From NCBI RefSeq assembly GCF_021389975.1, contig NZ_CP089981.1, positions 5,791,501-5,855,500 on the forward strand: a DNA stretch of 64,000 nt. The letters run 5' to 3'. Made by a program: the position numbers and the translations under genes. Within the stretch, counting starts at the first letter, position 1; every line of letters begins with the position of its first letter. The stretch is from Fulvivirga ulvae. Lineage in GTDB: Bacteria; Bacteroidota; Bacteroidia; Cytophagales; Cyclobacteriaceae. This document shows positions 1 through 8,026 of this stretch, one piece after another. The notes beneath the pieces are model-generated. The model made no database searches and was not told the DNA's origin. It saw only the letters and a list, made by a program, of their open reading frames with translations.

Positions 1-1
1 A

Positions 2-730
2 CAACAAGGAATGAATAATAGCAACGGCATGGCCAGAAGGTATCATTGGCACTCGGCAAAGGTAAGGTCGTTTTCAGAGGAACCTCATACCGGGATTTGT
101 GGCATCAACAAGGGCTATATCCTGAATTTAACGGCCAGAGAAGCCTCCAAAACAAAAGAAGGGATACTTGCCATTTCCGGCGAATCCTCTCACATCATGA
201 TGAATGAGATAAGGAAGATCATACTTCCCCGTCATCATGACGTAAGGGCCAGTGATGTAAACCTCAAAAGGCTTGGTAGTGTACTGGCTCTCGCCAACAG
301 CGGCCAGATTACTTCCTTTGAAGATTTGCTCATGATCAATGGCCTGGGTCCGCGCACCTTGCAGTCTCTGGTTTTGGTTAGCGAAGTTATCCATGGTACG
401 CCTTCAAGATTTTCTGATCCCGCCCGCTACAGTTTTGCCCATGGAGGAAAAGACGGCCATCCCTTCCCTGTACCAACCAAAGTTTATGATCAGACCATCC
501 ACGTGTTGAAGACTTCTGTAGAAAAAGCAAAAATTGGACATTCTGATAAACAGAAGGCCATTAAAAGTCTACATGAGCTATCCGTTAAGTTTGAAAAAGA
601 CTTCAGACCTTCACCGGAACGGTTTGAAAAAATAATTGAAAAAGAAAGAATCGATTCATACAAATACGGAGGTCGCACCGTGTTTGGGAAATCCAAACCT
701 CCCAGTGGCCAACTTAGCATTTTTAGCTGA
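2..730 (+). CDS. DUF763 family protein, 5' end cut by window edge
   Basis: This is the C-terminal part of a DUF763 protein. The frame is open to the first bases of the window: three codons reading QQG precede the first Met at base 11, and the family normally has about 120 more N-terminal residues, so that Met is internal. Family hallmarks are visible: MARRYHWHS near the start, PRHHDVRASDVNLKRLG in the middle, a helix-hairpin-helix-like stretch GLGPRTLQSLVLVSEV, and FAHGGKDGHPFPVPTKVYD. The C-terminus is basic. The HhH-like segment suggests a link to nucleic acid, but the family has no settled biochemical function. It stands alone, followed by a separately promoted barrel gene. Confidence 0.9.
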   Translation, partial: QQGMNNSNGMARRYHWHSAKVRSFSEEPHTGICGINKGYILNLTAREASKTKEGILAISGESSHIMMNEIRKIILPRHHDVRASDVNLKRLGSVLALANSGQITSFEDLLMINGLGPRTLQSLVLVSEVIHGTPSRFSDPARYSFAHGGKDGHPFPVPTKVYDQTIHVLKTSVEKAKIGHSDKQKAIKSLHELSVKFEKDFRPSPERFEKIIEKERIDSYKYGGRTVFGKSKPPSGQLSIFS

Positions 731-820
731 TTTCAGCATTTTATTAATTTCATAACACTTATCTCACATCATGGCTCAATTATTGTTATAGTACAAATTT
801 TTAACTAAAAATACTATACC

Positions 821-1522
821 ATGAAAAACAAAGCTATGTTAATTTCAATTTTATTGATCAGTTTTATTCAATTTGAGCTTCACAGTCAGGAAAGGCTGCA
901 AAAAGGGAACTATTACATTGGAGGTGGCATCGGTTTTTCCACCCGTGACGAATCTCTGGATGATGATGACCTGAATGCAAGCAAGTATGATTATATGAGA
1001 TATTCGCTCTCTCCTTATTCCGGTAAGTTTATTAAAGATGGTCTGGCTATAGGTTTGAATCTTCAGATTTCAAGTACAGATCTTCAGAGAGAACAGGGTA
1101 CTATTGATAATCTTCAGGTAACAAAAGAAGATGGTTTTAGCATTGGCGCGGGTATTTTCCTAAAAAAATACTGGCCGGTTAGCGAAAAGTTCGGAGCTTA
1201 CCTAATTCCATCACTCAGTTACAGCCGTAGTCATGATGAATCAAAAAATACAAGTAATACCTACATTTCATCATCAGAAAGTACTTCCAATCAGATAAAT
1301 CTAAGCACTGGTCTTGGTCTCTACTATTTTATCAGCCCAAGGTTCTCTTTAGAAACCAACCTGGCCAATGTGGTACTTAGTAAACAGTTTCTGGATAAGG
1401 AGACACGAAACACTTCAACAGAGGACACGTTAAGTCAATCACTGGAAAGAAACAATCTTGACTTTAATTTAATCAACCAATTTTCATTCGATCAGATCAT
1501 TGTTATCAACTACTACTTTTAA
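821..1522 (+). CDS. Outer-membrane beta-barrel protein (porin-like)
   Basis: This is a predicted outer-membrane barrel of 233 aa. Residues 1-22 form a signal peptide (Lys-rich start, hydrophobic core, cleavage near HSQ|ER). The mature part alternates polar and hydrophobic residues with Gly/aromatic pairs (YYIGGGIGFST, IGAGIFLKKYW, STGLGLYYF), as in 8-stranded OmpA/OmpW-like barrels. It ends in aromatic residues (NYYF), consistent with a BAM-recognised C-terminal strand. The gene is monocistronic, and a hairpin lies just past the stop before a convergent gene. The specific function cannot be told; such porin-family proteins are common in Bacteroidota. Confidence 0.75.
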   Translation: MKNKAMLISILLISFIQFELHSQERLQKGNYYIGGGIGFSTRDESLDDDDLNASKYDYMRYSLSPYSGKFIKDGLAIGLNLQISSTDLQREQGTIDNLQVTKEDGFSIGAGIFLKKYWPVSEKFGAYLIPSLSYSRSHDESKNTSNTYISSSESTSNQINLSTGLGLYYFISPRFSLETNLANVVLSKQFLDKETRNTSTEDTLSQSLERNNLDFNLINQFSFDQIIVINYYF

Positions 1523-1537
1523 TCATTGATTGAGTGG

Positions 1538-1564
1538 CCCTCCCGTTCAGTTTATACAGGAGGG
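1538..1564. terminator. Hairpin between convergent genes
   Basis: CCCTCC (1538-1543) pairs with GGAGGG (1559-1564) across a 15-nt loop, between the barrel gene and the convergent membrane-protein gene whose stop it overlaps. There is no clear U-tract, so termination is inferred from position. Confidence 0.4.
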
Positions 1565-2070
1565 TTGCCTTCCTTAGTGTTCATCCTGTAATCATTCGTG
1601 CCACCTGAACAATCCTCTGGTTCCTTTATCAGACGATGTCCGAACGCAGCAGTAGCCACGAAGATCAAATGTGCTACAAAAAGCTGGCCGTAGAATGATT
1701 TCAGATCAATATCCTCAGGCGGATTGGGGTGAATTTTATAGGTACCTTTCCAAATACCAATCCCCACCAAACCGGCCAAACCACCTAGCCATAGAGTATT
1801 TGGCAAATAAGGCTTGACCTTTCCTTTCCTCCACATATGGTCAAAAACCACTAAAAACAGAACGCCAACAGCATAATGCAGCCACCAGCCTGTCAAGCCC
1901 TCATCATCAGGCTTAAGTTTGTTCACCGGCATCATTCTTCTGATCAATTTATTTAACAATACCGGCTCCTCAAACTTCTTTTGTTTTTGAACTGCCATAG
2001 CATAGCTGAATGCGGTCATGGCACTCGTGCCTACGATTGCAGCAGAAAGAATTTTTATGGCTTTTATCAT
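1552..2070 (-). CDS. Hypothetical membrane protein
   Basis: A 172-aa protein with about four hydrophobic segments (residues 7-25, 65-78, 92-107 and 127-142), probably in the inner membrane. The N-terminus (IKILSAAIVGTSAMTAFSYAMA) looks like a first TM helix with a small-residue face. A conserved-looking GLTGWWLHYAVGV stretch precedes TM2. It resembles small Bacteroidota membrane proteins of unknown function, and I cannot assign a family. It starts 5 nt after the DsbA-like gene, so the two are probably co-transcribed. Confidence 0.7.
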   Translation of the reverse strand: MIKAIKILSAAIVGTSAMTAFSYAMAVQKQKKFEEPVLLNKLIRRMMPVNKLKPDDEGLTGWWLHYAVGVLFLVVFDHMWRKGKVKPYLPNTLWLGGLAGLVGIGIWKGTYKIHPNPPEDIDLKSFYGQLFVAHLIFVATAAFGHRLIKEPEDCSGGTNDYRMNTKEGNPPV

Positions 2071-2075
2071 TGTAT

Positions 2076-2846
2076 TTAATATTTTGCAGTGCCCTCTACC
2101 TCAGCCATTTCACGTGCGGTAAGGTTACCCCATTGTTTCTTATAATCTTGTAGTCTGATACTATTGGCCGGCATAATATCCGACTGTATTTTATAGATGG
2201 TTTCCACCAGTTCATGATATGGCCTGTATCCCGTAACAATTATCTTTTTCTTTCCTTTTTTGCGGAACACCAGCGACGGATAGCGCGAAATGCCACACGA
2301 TCTCACCTTGCGCAGGTCTGCTTTTAACAAATTAATTGATCTCTTAGATGAAATATCTCGCTCAAACTGGGTGTAGTTCAACGCATCAGGATATTCCTCC
2401 CTTAACTCGAGAGCAACCTGCAACAGTACCTGTTTATCAGAAACATCCATCATTCTCAGCATAACAGCCTCCCGGATCTTGCGCAACAAGCGGTCGCCTG
2501 CCGTTAGCCCCTGTAGCTCGGCAGCCTTTACAGCAAGACATGCAGGATAAGAAGATCTGGGAGGATGCTCTACCCATATCTTGTCATTGATCGGCATACC
2601 TGACACATGCCTGGCTTCCTTCCACAACGGCCCCATTTGTGAGGGCTTGCTAATGCTATTTACTGTATCATTATAAGTAGTCCAGTCAGTCAGCATCCCG
2701 CCCATCACATACTTCCAACTTATGCTGTCAGAGTATTCATACCTCAGTTTTCTCCACTGCGGCTCAAATGACCAACTCCAGCAGCAAAGCGGGTCTGTAT
2801 AATACTCTATCTTAATTTTTTTTGTGTTATCCATCGTTGTTGCCAT
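2076..2846 (-). CDS. DsbA/SpxH-like thioredoxin-fold protein with altered active site
   Basis: A 256-aa cytoplasmic protein of the DsbA-like thioredoxin superfamily (Thioredoxin_5/FrnE/SpxH type). The signature YYTDPLCCWSWSFEPQW (about residues 15-31) occupies the usual CxxC site, and the insert (HPPRSSYPACLAVKAAELQG) and C-terminal cis-Pro-like segment (ISRYPSLVFRKKGKK) match the fold. Cys21 and Cys22 are adjacent and the position of the resolving Cys is Ser24, so a normal CxxC redox motif is missing. It may act as a binding or adaptor protein, as SpxH does, rather than an oxidase. The start may be Met1 or Met5 (2834). It is the first gene of a pair with the membrane protein downstream. Confidence 0.8.
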   Translation of the reverse strand: MATTMDNTKKIKIEYYTDPLCCWSWSFEPQWRKLRYEYSDSISWKYVMGGMLTDWTTYNDTVNSISKPSQMGPLWKEARHVSGMPINDKIWVEHPPRSSYPACLAVKAAELQGLTAGDRLLRKIREAVMLRMMDVSDKQVLLQVALELREEYPDALNYTQFERDISSKRSINLLKADLRKVRSCGISRYPSLVFRKKGKKKIIVTGYRPYHELVETIYKIQSDIMPANSIRLQDYKKQWGNLTAREMAEVEGTAKY

Positions 2847-3053
2847 ACCTCATTTAACTTCCTCATGCTCGTTATACTTGCTCCATTGATAAATGAAGCA
2901 CTGCAAAGCGCGTAACGCGTCCTTAACAGCGCCCACTGACTAGCAGATCTTCCACATGACGTGACTTTGCCCTTAGGTTTCAGTATCAGTATTCAGCAAA
3001 TATAGCTATCAACAATTTCATGCCATTAGCTCTTAAAACAATAAACATTTGTA

Positions 3054-3080
3054 TATCAATTACTTATAAAGTAATTGATA
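3054..3080. repeat. Perfect 12-bp inverted repeat
   Basis: TATCAATTACTT (3054-3065), loop ATA, then AAGTAATTGATA (3069-3080). This is a perfect AT-rich palindrome followed by AAAA, possibly an operator or a weak terminator. Confidence 0.6.
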
Positions 3081-3240
3081 AAAACTCGCGTGGCAGGCAA
3101 TGCACTTTGCCAGTTGATATTATTACACAGCGGAAATGTGTGGGCGGCATAAAACCAATGACGATTGTAAAAAAAGCAGTATCAGAGAACAAAAGGCACA
3201 AAAAATTTCTTTAATAAGAAAGCACATAACTATGACTAAG

Positions 3241-3269
3241 AGTACTTAATTAATAAAGAGTTAAGTACT
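3241..3269. repeat. Perfect 9-bp inverted repeat upstream of a small ORF
   Basis: AGTACTTAA (3241-3249) and TTAAGTACT (3261-3269) are separated by 11 nt and lie 23 nt upstream of the ATG at 3293. This suits an operator or leader hairpin for the small gene and the HutD-like gene after it. Confidence 0.5.
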
Positions 3270-3292
3270 AAACATAATAAATCGTGATTCGC

Positions 3293-3478
3293 ATGAAAAA
3301 GCCCAAAAAACCTGAATTTGAACCTTCAGAGCCACCAGAGATAATCCCTGATCCGGATTTCCCGGAAAAAATCCCGCCAGAGGATCCGGAAGAGGAGCCT
3401 GATGAGCCGGCAACAAGGCCCTCTAAGGAACCTAATACTCCTTTCCCTGATAAAAAAGAACGTCCTTCGAGAAAATAG
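3293..3478 (+). CDS. Small Pro/Glu/Lys-rich protein
   Basis: A 61-aa, highly charged, low-complexity protein made almost wholly of Pro, Glu, Asp and Lys (EPSEPPEIIPDP, EDPEEEPDEP). It has no hydrophobic core and is probably disordered. The ATG at 3293 was preferred to the GTG at 3284 because the encoded MKKPKK start is more natural. It lies immediately upstream of the HutD-like gene and may share its transcript. Short proline-rich proteins of this type are common and unassigned in Bacteroidota; no function can be given. Confidence 0.5.
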   Translation: MKKPKKPEFEPSEPPEIIPDPDFPEKIPPEDPEEEPDEPATRPSKEPNTPFPDKKERPSRK

Positions 3479-3553
3479 TTGATTGCAATAATGTCCGAAA
3501 AAATACCGGTACATATATTTGAGCTTTCAAATTATCCTAAAATCAGAAGGGGC

Positions 3554-4144
3554 ATGAGCATTAAAATACTTCACAGGTCACAGTTTACAACTACATCATG
3601 GGCCGGAGGAACCACCACCGAATTGATGATTTATCCTGAGGGAAGTAATTATAAGGCCCTAAACTTTGACTTCCGGCTTAGTATAGCCACGGTCAATGTT
3701 GAGAAATCCGTTTTCACATCCCTACCCGGTATCTCCCGCACCTTAATGGTTCTGGACGGAAACCTGGAGCTAACCCATGAAGGACATCATACATCAAAGC
3801 TTACAAAGTTTAAATCCGACAATTTCCAGGGAGACTGGATAACAACAAGCTTTGGCAGAGCAACGGATTTTAACCTGATGACCACCCCTGGTACCCAGGG
3901 TACTTTGAAAGGAGTACAATTGGCTCCGAAAGCCTGTCTAAGATTGAAATTGCAAAAAAATACGATAATTGTCTGCTATGTACTCTACGGAGCACTCCAA
4001 ATGGAAGAAAAGGGTGCGGGATCCGTAGAAGGAGGCTCCCTGCTATGGATGGAAGATCTTGATAGCAATAATCAGATGCCCATCATCCGGGCCTTAACAA
4101 ACACGGAAGTTGTAATAGCCAATATTAATCTTACCACACAGTAA
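3554..4144 (+). CDS. HutD/Ves family cupin-like protein
   Basis: A 196-aa protein of the HutD family (bicupin fold; in Pseudomonas an accessory of histidine utilisation, in E. coli Ves, linked to cold response). The hallmarks are SWAGGTTTELMIYP near residues 14-27, then FDFRLSIATVNVEKSVFTSLPGISRTLMVLDG, the most conserved part of the family. The start at 3554 (MSIKILHRSQF) matches the family N-terminus and has AGAAGGGG just upstream; longer in-frame starts exist at 3479 (TTG) and 3491 (ATG). No other hut genes are nearby, so a role in histidine breakdown is not supported by context. Confidence 0.8.
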   Translation: MSIKILHRSQFTTTSWAGGTTTELMIYPEGSNYKALNFDFRLSIATVNVEKSVFTSLPGISRTLMVLDGNLELTHEGHHTSKLTKFKSDNFQGDWITTSFGRATDFNLMTTPGTQGTLKGVQLAPKACLRLKLQKNTIIVCYVLYGALQMEEKGAGSVEGGSLLWMEDLDSNNQMPIIRALTNTEVVIANINLTTQ

Positions 4145-4192
4145 ACAAGTCGGGCCTTTTTGAGTTTACTACAGTAACTAATCATTCAGGTC

Positions 4193-4588
4193 ATGGCTGT
4201 ACTATCCAAACGAGCTTACAACATACAATATGATCCTGCTCAAAATTGGGTCAACATGAAGTGGGAAGGTTATATTTCAAGTGCTGAATTCAGAGAAGGC
4301 ACTGAGCTGATGCTTAACCTGCTTATTAAAAACAATGCAAATAAAGTTTTAGCTGACATTGAGCATATGCTCTTGATTGACAAGGAAGATCAGGAATGGC
4401 TGATCAGCTATTTCCTACCCAGAGCCATACGGTTTGGATTCAGAGCCATTGCTCTTTTAAAGCCCATTAGTACTTTTAACAGCAATGTTATTGAAAGTAT
4501 CTCTTCTCACATCAATCAGGAAATATCTATCAAAGTGTTCAATAATATAGAAAAGGCCAGAGACTGGCTTATTGAAACAGAAACATAA
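4193..4588 (+). CDS. SpoIIAA-like (STAS-type) protein
   Basis: A 131-aa soluble protein resembling SpoIIAA-like/STAS-fold proteins common in Bacteroidota. It opens with a beta-strand pattern (YNIQYDPAQNWVNMKWEGYISSAEF), then an amphipathic helix, a strand with a conserved acidic turn (KVLADIEHMLLID), an aromatic helix (EDQEWLISYFLPRA) and a final strand-helix. The fold usually serves anti-sigma or lipid-responsive regulation. No kinase or sigma gene is adjacent, so the role here is unknown. Confidence 0.7.
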   Translation: MAVLSKRAYNIQYDPAQNWVNMKWEGYISSAEFREGTELMLNLLIKNNANKVLADIEHMLLIDKEDQEWLISYFLPRAIRFGFRAIALLKPISTFNSNVIESISSHINQEISIKVFNNIEKARDWLIETET

Positions 4589-4850
4589 CCATAACCCTTT
4601 AGGTTTTAGTGTCTCCTTAAGTGGTGCAGTTCTTTAGGAATTGATGCCTGTATATCCTAACTTTCTTAAATAAAGTCTTTTAAGGGAGCTGGTAATATTG
4701 AAATCAGAATTACTCCAAAATAAATTTTAACAAAAGACGTTTCCTTTTCATATTACCAAAGCAATATTTAACTTAGACTTTCAGTTCCGGACAGTGTCTT
4801 TCAGGCTTTAATTGATATTATAATCATGTATGATCAATAAAGCATAATAA

Positions 4851-5738
4851 ATGAACACTTTACCTCCTGAAACCCCTTCAGTCACTGTAATAATTGCGAC
4901 ACGCAATAATGCAAATACACTGGAATATGCGATAAAAAGTGTATTATGGCAAACATTTGATGACTTTGAAGTTTGGATCATTGGAAACAACTGCACCGAC
5001 CATACTGAAAGTATAGTGCAGAATCACATGAAAGATCCAAGAGTGCACTGGTATAATCTGCCCCTTTATCACCCACATCCGTCAAAATCATACAATGAAG
5101 GAATAAAAAGAGCTAAAGGAGATTATATTGCTTACCTTGAAGATACCGATGTGTGGTTACCAAACCACCTCAATGATCATGTCCGGCACCTTCAGTCTTC
5201 TTCAACGGATTTTGGCTTCTCTATCATGGAGTGCAAATATTCATTCACTCATGCAGATGTATCTATACCTATGCCACAGGAAAAACACTATGCGCCTGCT
5301 TTGAGTACTCTTACTCACAACAAAGCTGCTGCGGAACGCCTCGATTACTGGAAGGAAACACATTCACAATTTATCGACTACCGGGTTGCTTTTCTTAAAG
5401 AAGCCAGGTTAAGACACATGTCATTTGACGTAGTTCCTTCTCTCACCGTATTAAGATTTCAATGGAGTGAGGAAAATTATCATGATGTAGGTCCGCAACC
5501 CTTATTCATGGAACAAATATTGGAAGATCCGGATTTTCTTCACAAAGAAATGTCCGCCTTGTTATATACAGCTTACCGTAATTTAAACGACTCTCCAAAC
5601 TTAAAAAGTCTGAAGTCACTTAGCTATAGATTGATGAATACTACTATATTCTGGTGTAAACTGGTAGTACGCCGGTTACAAGGCCTGTTTAATAGTATTT
5701 ATACACTCCTGATAAAGGCTAAGGGTACGACCGCCTAA
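4851..5738 (+). CDS. Family 2 glycosyltransferase
   Basis: A 295-aa GT-A glycosyltransferase (GT2). Residues 11-25 hold the nucleotide-binding strand and loop (VTVIIATRNNANTLE), followed by the helix AIKSVLWQTFDDFEVWIIGNNCTD. The region GDYIAYLEDTDVWLPNHL carries an E-D-T-D version of the DxD motif, which binds the metal-nucleotide sugar. The C-terminal ~60 residues (LSYRLMNTTIFWCKLVVRRL...) are basic and amphipathic, suggesting peripheral membrane attachment. It stands alone, so donor and acceptor are unknown; a surface polysaccharide or glycoprotein is likely. Confidence 0.85.
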   Translation: MNTLPPETPSVTVIIATRNNANTLEYAIKSVLWQTFDDFEVWIIGNNCTDHTESIVQNHMKDPRVHWYNLPLYHPHPSKSYNEGIKRAKGDYIAYLEDTDVWLPNHLNDHVRHLQSSSTDFGFSIMECKYSFTHADVSIPMPQEKHYAPALSTLTHNKAAAERLDYWKETHSQFIDYRVAFLKEARLRHMSFDVVPSLTVLRFQWSEENYHDVGPQPLFMEQILEDPDFLHKEMSALLYTAYRNLNDSPNLKSLKSLSYRLMNTTIFWCKLVVRRLQGLFNSIYTLLIKAKGTTA

Positions 5739-5789
5739 GAGTAATGAATATAACGAAAAATTTCTGACGCCCCTGCTAAGCAAGCAAGT

Positions 5790-7193
5790 TTATCCCACTT
5801 CGCCCAATTGCGTCTCCAGCTCCTGAATACGTGCAATATATTCCTTTTCCTTACGCGCCATCTCTTCCTGTGTAGCAGAAAGCTCCTCCATATTCTGCCG
5901 CATTTCTTCTTCCTGAGCACGCATTTCTTCAGTCATTTGCTGAGAAGAGCTGAGCAGGCTCTCTGTTCGGGCCGTAACTTTATTTGTGGATATAGAAGAA
6001 GCAATAGATTCTCCTGCATTTTCCAGAAACTGGATGTGGTGTGGTTCAAATGTTTTAAAAGAAGCCAGCTCCAGCACTCCTTCCGTTCTTTCGTTTACTT
6101 TTAGAGGCACGATGATAATACTGGAAGGTGTAGCCTCTCCCAAGCCGGAAGTTATGGAAATATATCCTTGTGGTACTTCATTTAAGTGAAGTGTTTCTCC
6201 TTCCAGGTAAGTCTGACCGATGAGCCCCTGCCCCGGTTCATAGCTGTTGGATACATACTTTTTGCGCTTGTATGCATAGCTCGCTACCAGATCAATGGTT
6301 ATGGCGTCCTCATCTTCATCATTGATAATATACAGGCCTCCCTGGTTGATGCCCAGGTAGCTAACAAGGTATGATATCAATTTATCATAAAGCTGTTCTC
6401 GATCCATTTTTGATTGCAACAAAGACGCCAGATCAGCGAGCCCTTTGGTAGCCCAGTTACGTTTCTCGTCCTCTGCCCTCGCGATCTCAACCTCTTTCAG
6501 TGTTTTTTTAAGCTCTTCTTCACTTTTTAGTGCATCCTGATTTTTGGTATTAGCTTCTTCAAGCAAACTTAGGTTTTTCTTCTCGTAGAGATTGTTCAGG
6601 TTGAACAGAAAAACTGATGAACTCAGTAGCATAATAATAACCAAAAACATATCTTCATAAACCACTCCGTATTGCTCCGAAGTTATATTTAACTGTTCAT
6701 AGCTCACGTTAAGCATCTCATGTATGGGGTCATAAAGTAATACAACAGCTAAAATAAACGCCAGACCTATCCCCATCATAGTCCTTTCCCTGGTAGAAAA
6801 TAAGGTAAAAGGCAAAACCAAACTACTCGCTATAAACATTCTTGGCGAAACGTAATGGATAATCTCCACATTCTCGGGTTGGCTGAGCTTAATAGAAAGA
6901 TTAATCCAGAGAACCCCTAAAGCTGGTATGATACTTACCAATAGCCGGGAGATGCTGTGAAGCTTAAAGAAATTTAAAACGAGTATACCCACAGTAAAAG
7001 CCAGAATTGTAACCATCAGCAGGAAATTGGTATTTTCCCTAAAAGAAAACATAACCATAAACACGATGATCAGGGAGCTGATGATCGCCCCCAACCGGTT
7101 TGACAGGATCACCCTGTGCTGCAACTGGAAATCCATTCCCTCGTCTATCCCAATGTGTGAGAGCCTGTTCCAGATATTAGCCATTTTACTCAT
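5790..7193 (-). CDS. Membrane-bound GAF-domain sensor with coiled coils
   Basis: A 467-aa protein. Residues 30-210 contain about six hydrophobic helices; residues 200-250 form a coiled coil (KKNLSLLEEANTKNQDALKSEEELKKTLKEVE). A GAF domain follows at about 255-400 (LLQSKMDREQLYDKLISYLVSYLGINQGGLYII...GQGLIGQTYLEGETLHLNEVP...SSIIIVPLKVNERTEGVLELASF...FLENAGESIASSI). A second coiled coil (EEMRAQEEEMRQNMEELSATQEEM) ends the protein. That tail usually precedes a PAS, kinase or cyclase domain in Bacteroidota, but here the protein stops, so it may signal through a partner or by methylation-like means. The gene is alone, convergent with the glycosyltransferase. Confidence 0.8.
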   Translation of the reverse strand: MSKMANIWNRLSHIGIDEGMDFQLQHRVILSNRLGAIISSLIIVFMVMFSFRENTNFLLMVTILAFTVGILVLNFFKLHSISRLLVSIIPALGVLWINLSIKLSQPENVEIIHYVSPRMFIASSLVLPFTLFSTRERTMMGIGLAFILAVVLLYDPIHEMLNVSYEQLNITSEQYGVVYEDMFLVIIMLLSSSVFLFNLNNLYEKKNLSLLEEANTKNQDALKSEEELKKTLKEVEIARAEDEKRNWATKGLADLASLLQSKMDREQLYDKLISYLVSYLGINQGGLYIINDEDEDAITIDLVASYAYKRKKYVSNSYEPGQGLIGQTYLEGETLHLNEVPQGYISITSGLGEATPSSIIIVPLKVNERTEGVLELASFKTFEPHHIQFLENAGESIASSISTNKVTARTESLLSSSQQMTEEMRAQEEEMRQNMEELSATQEEMARKEKEYIARIQELETQLGEVG

Positions 7194-7303
7194 ATAATTC
7201 TGCTAGCAATAGGTTATAAATTGTAAGAGACAAAATAATGATTACTTTAAAATAATACACCCAAAAAATGATAAATATTGTCTGCGAAAAGTTGTACCCG
7301 CTA

Positions 7304-8026
7304 CTAAACCCCGATCAAACGTAAGAGGTAACCAACAACTACAGCCATACCAAAACTCAGAAAAGTACCGATGAGTAAGTATTCCGTCTGGTTCTTCTCT
7401 TCGGTCTTCCTCAAATCCCCAAATCTGAATATTGATTTCGCTGCCAGCAGAAATCCTATGGCGGCATCCTGCTTCATAAGTATGAAAATAAGGATCAGAA
7501 AGCGCTCTATCATTCCTATCCATAAGCCTGCATCTTTAAGGGTCTTTTTCTTATCATCTTCTACCTCCTTTCTCCATTTTTGAGTAGCTATCCCAATAAA
7601 TATCGAAGCTGGGCGGGACAGAAGAACAAAAGCCGCTATAACATACAATCTTTTAGGTTCGGAGATAAAAGCGATTATATCAAGTTCAAGATCTTTTACC
7701 AAAAACCATCGCCAAACGCATATGATGACAATAACGTGAAGAGCCTGGTCTATAATGAACCACAGGGTATTGCGGCCATGCTGATAAGACTTTAGTAAAT
7801 CGATCAGCAGATGTGACGTGAATATGATAAGCGCAACATGCCACTGACTGATGTCCCATAGCACAAGCCAAGCCAGCACAGCATGGATAAGTGCATGCAG
7901 GTATAATTTCACCGACCTCAAATGGAGCTTATTACGGTCCTTAACCCACGACCTGGGTTGAAGAAAGAAATCTCCAAGCAGATGGGCAATCAGTAATCTG
8001 AGTAGAATTCCTGCAGACGCTATCAT
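7304..8026 (-). CDS. DUF3307 family membrane protein
   Basis: A 240-aa integral membrane protein. The N-terminal half carries the DUF3307 signature: LLRLLIAHLLGDFFLQPRSWVKDRN, then LYLHALIHAVLAWLVLW and LIIFTSHLLIDLLKSY, with conserved His/Asp residues inside the membrane helices (AHLLGD, HALIH, SHLLID). Further TM helices follow (WFIIDQALHVIVIICVW, and two or three at the C-terminus). Its ATG overlaps the TGA of the SatD gene (ATGA), so the two are translationally coupled. The SatD-DUF3307 pair recurs in bacteria. The biochemical function is unknown. Confidence 0.85.
   Translation of the reverse strand: MIASAGILLRLLIAHLLGDFFLQPRSWVKDRNKLHLRSVKLYLHALIHAVLAWLVLWDISQWHVALIIFTSHLLIDLLKSYQHGRNTLWFIIDQALHVIVIICVWRWFLVKDLELDIIAFISEPKRLYVIAAFVLLSRPASIFIGIATQKWRKEVEDDKKKTLKDAGLWIGMIERFLILIFILMKQDAAIGFLLAAKSIFRFGDLRKTEEKNQTEYLLIGTFLSFGMAVVVGYLLRLIGV

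Larger units (their letters stand above)
2847..3292. other. Intergenic region with two strong inverted repeats
   Basis: About 445 bases without a convincing gene, between divergent transcription units. A 64-codon open frame at 3020-3214 has no protein-like composition or RBS. The region holds the two inverted repeats listed separately. Confidence 0.6.

Noticed and set aside
3020..3214. 64-codon open frame in the gap before the Pro-rich mini-gene
   Set aside because: Composition is not protein-like, it contains the 12-bp palindrome and has no RBS.
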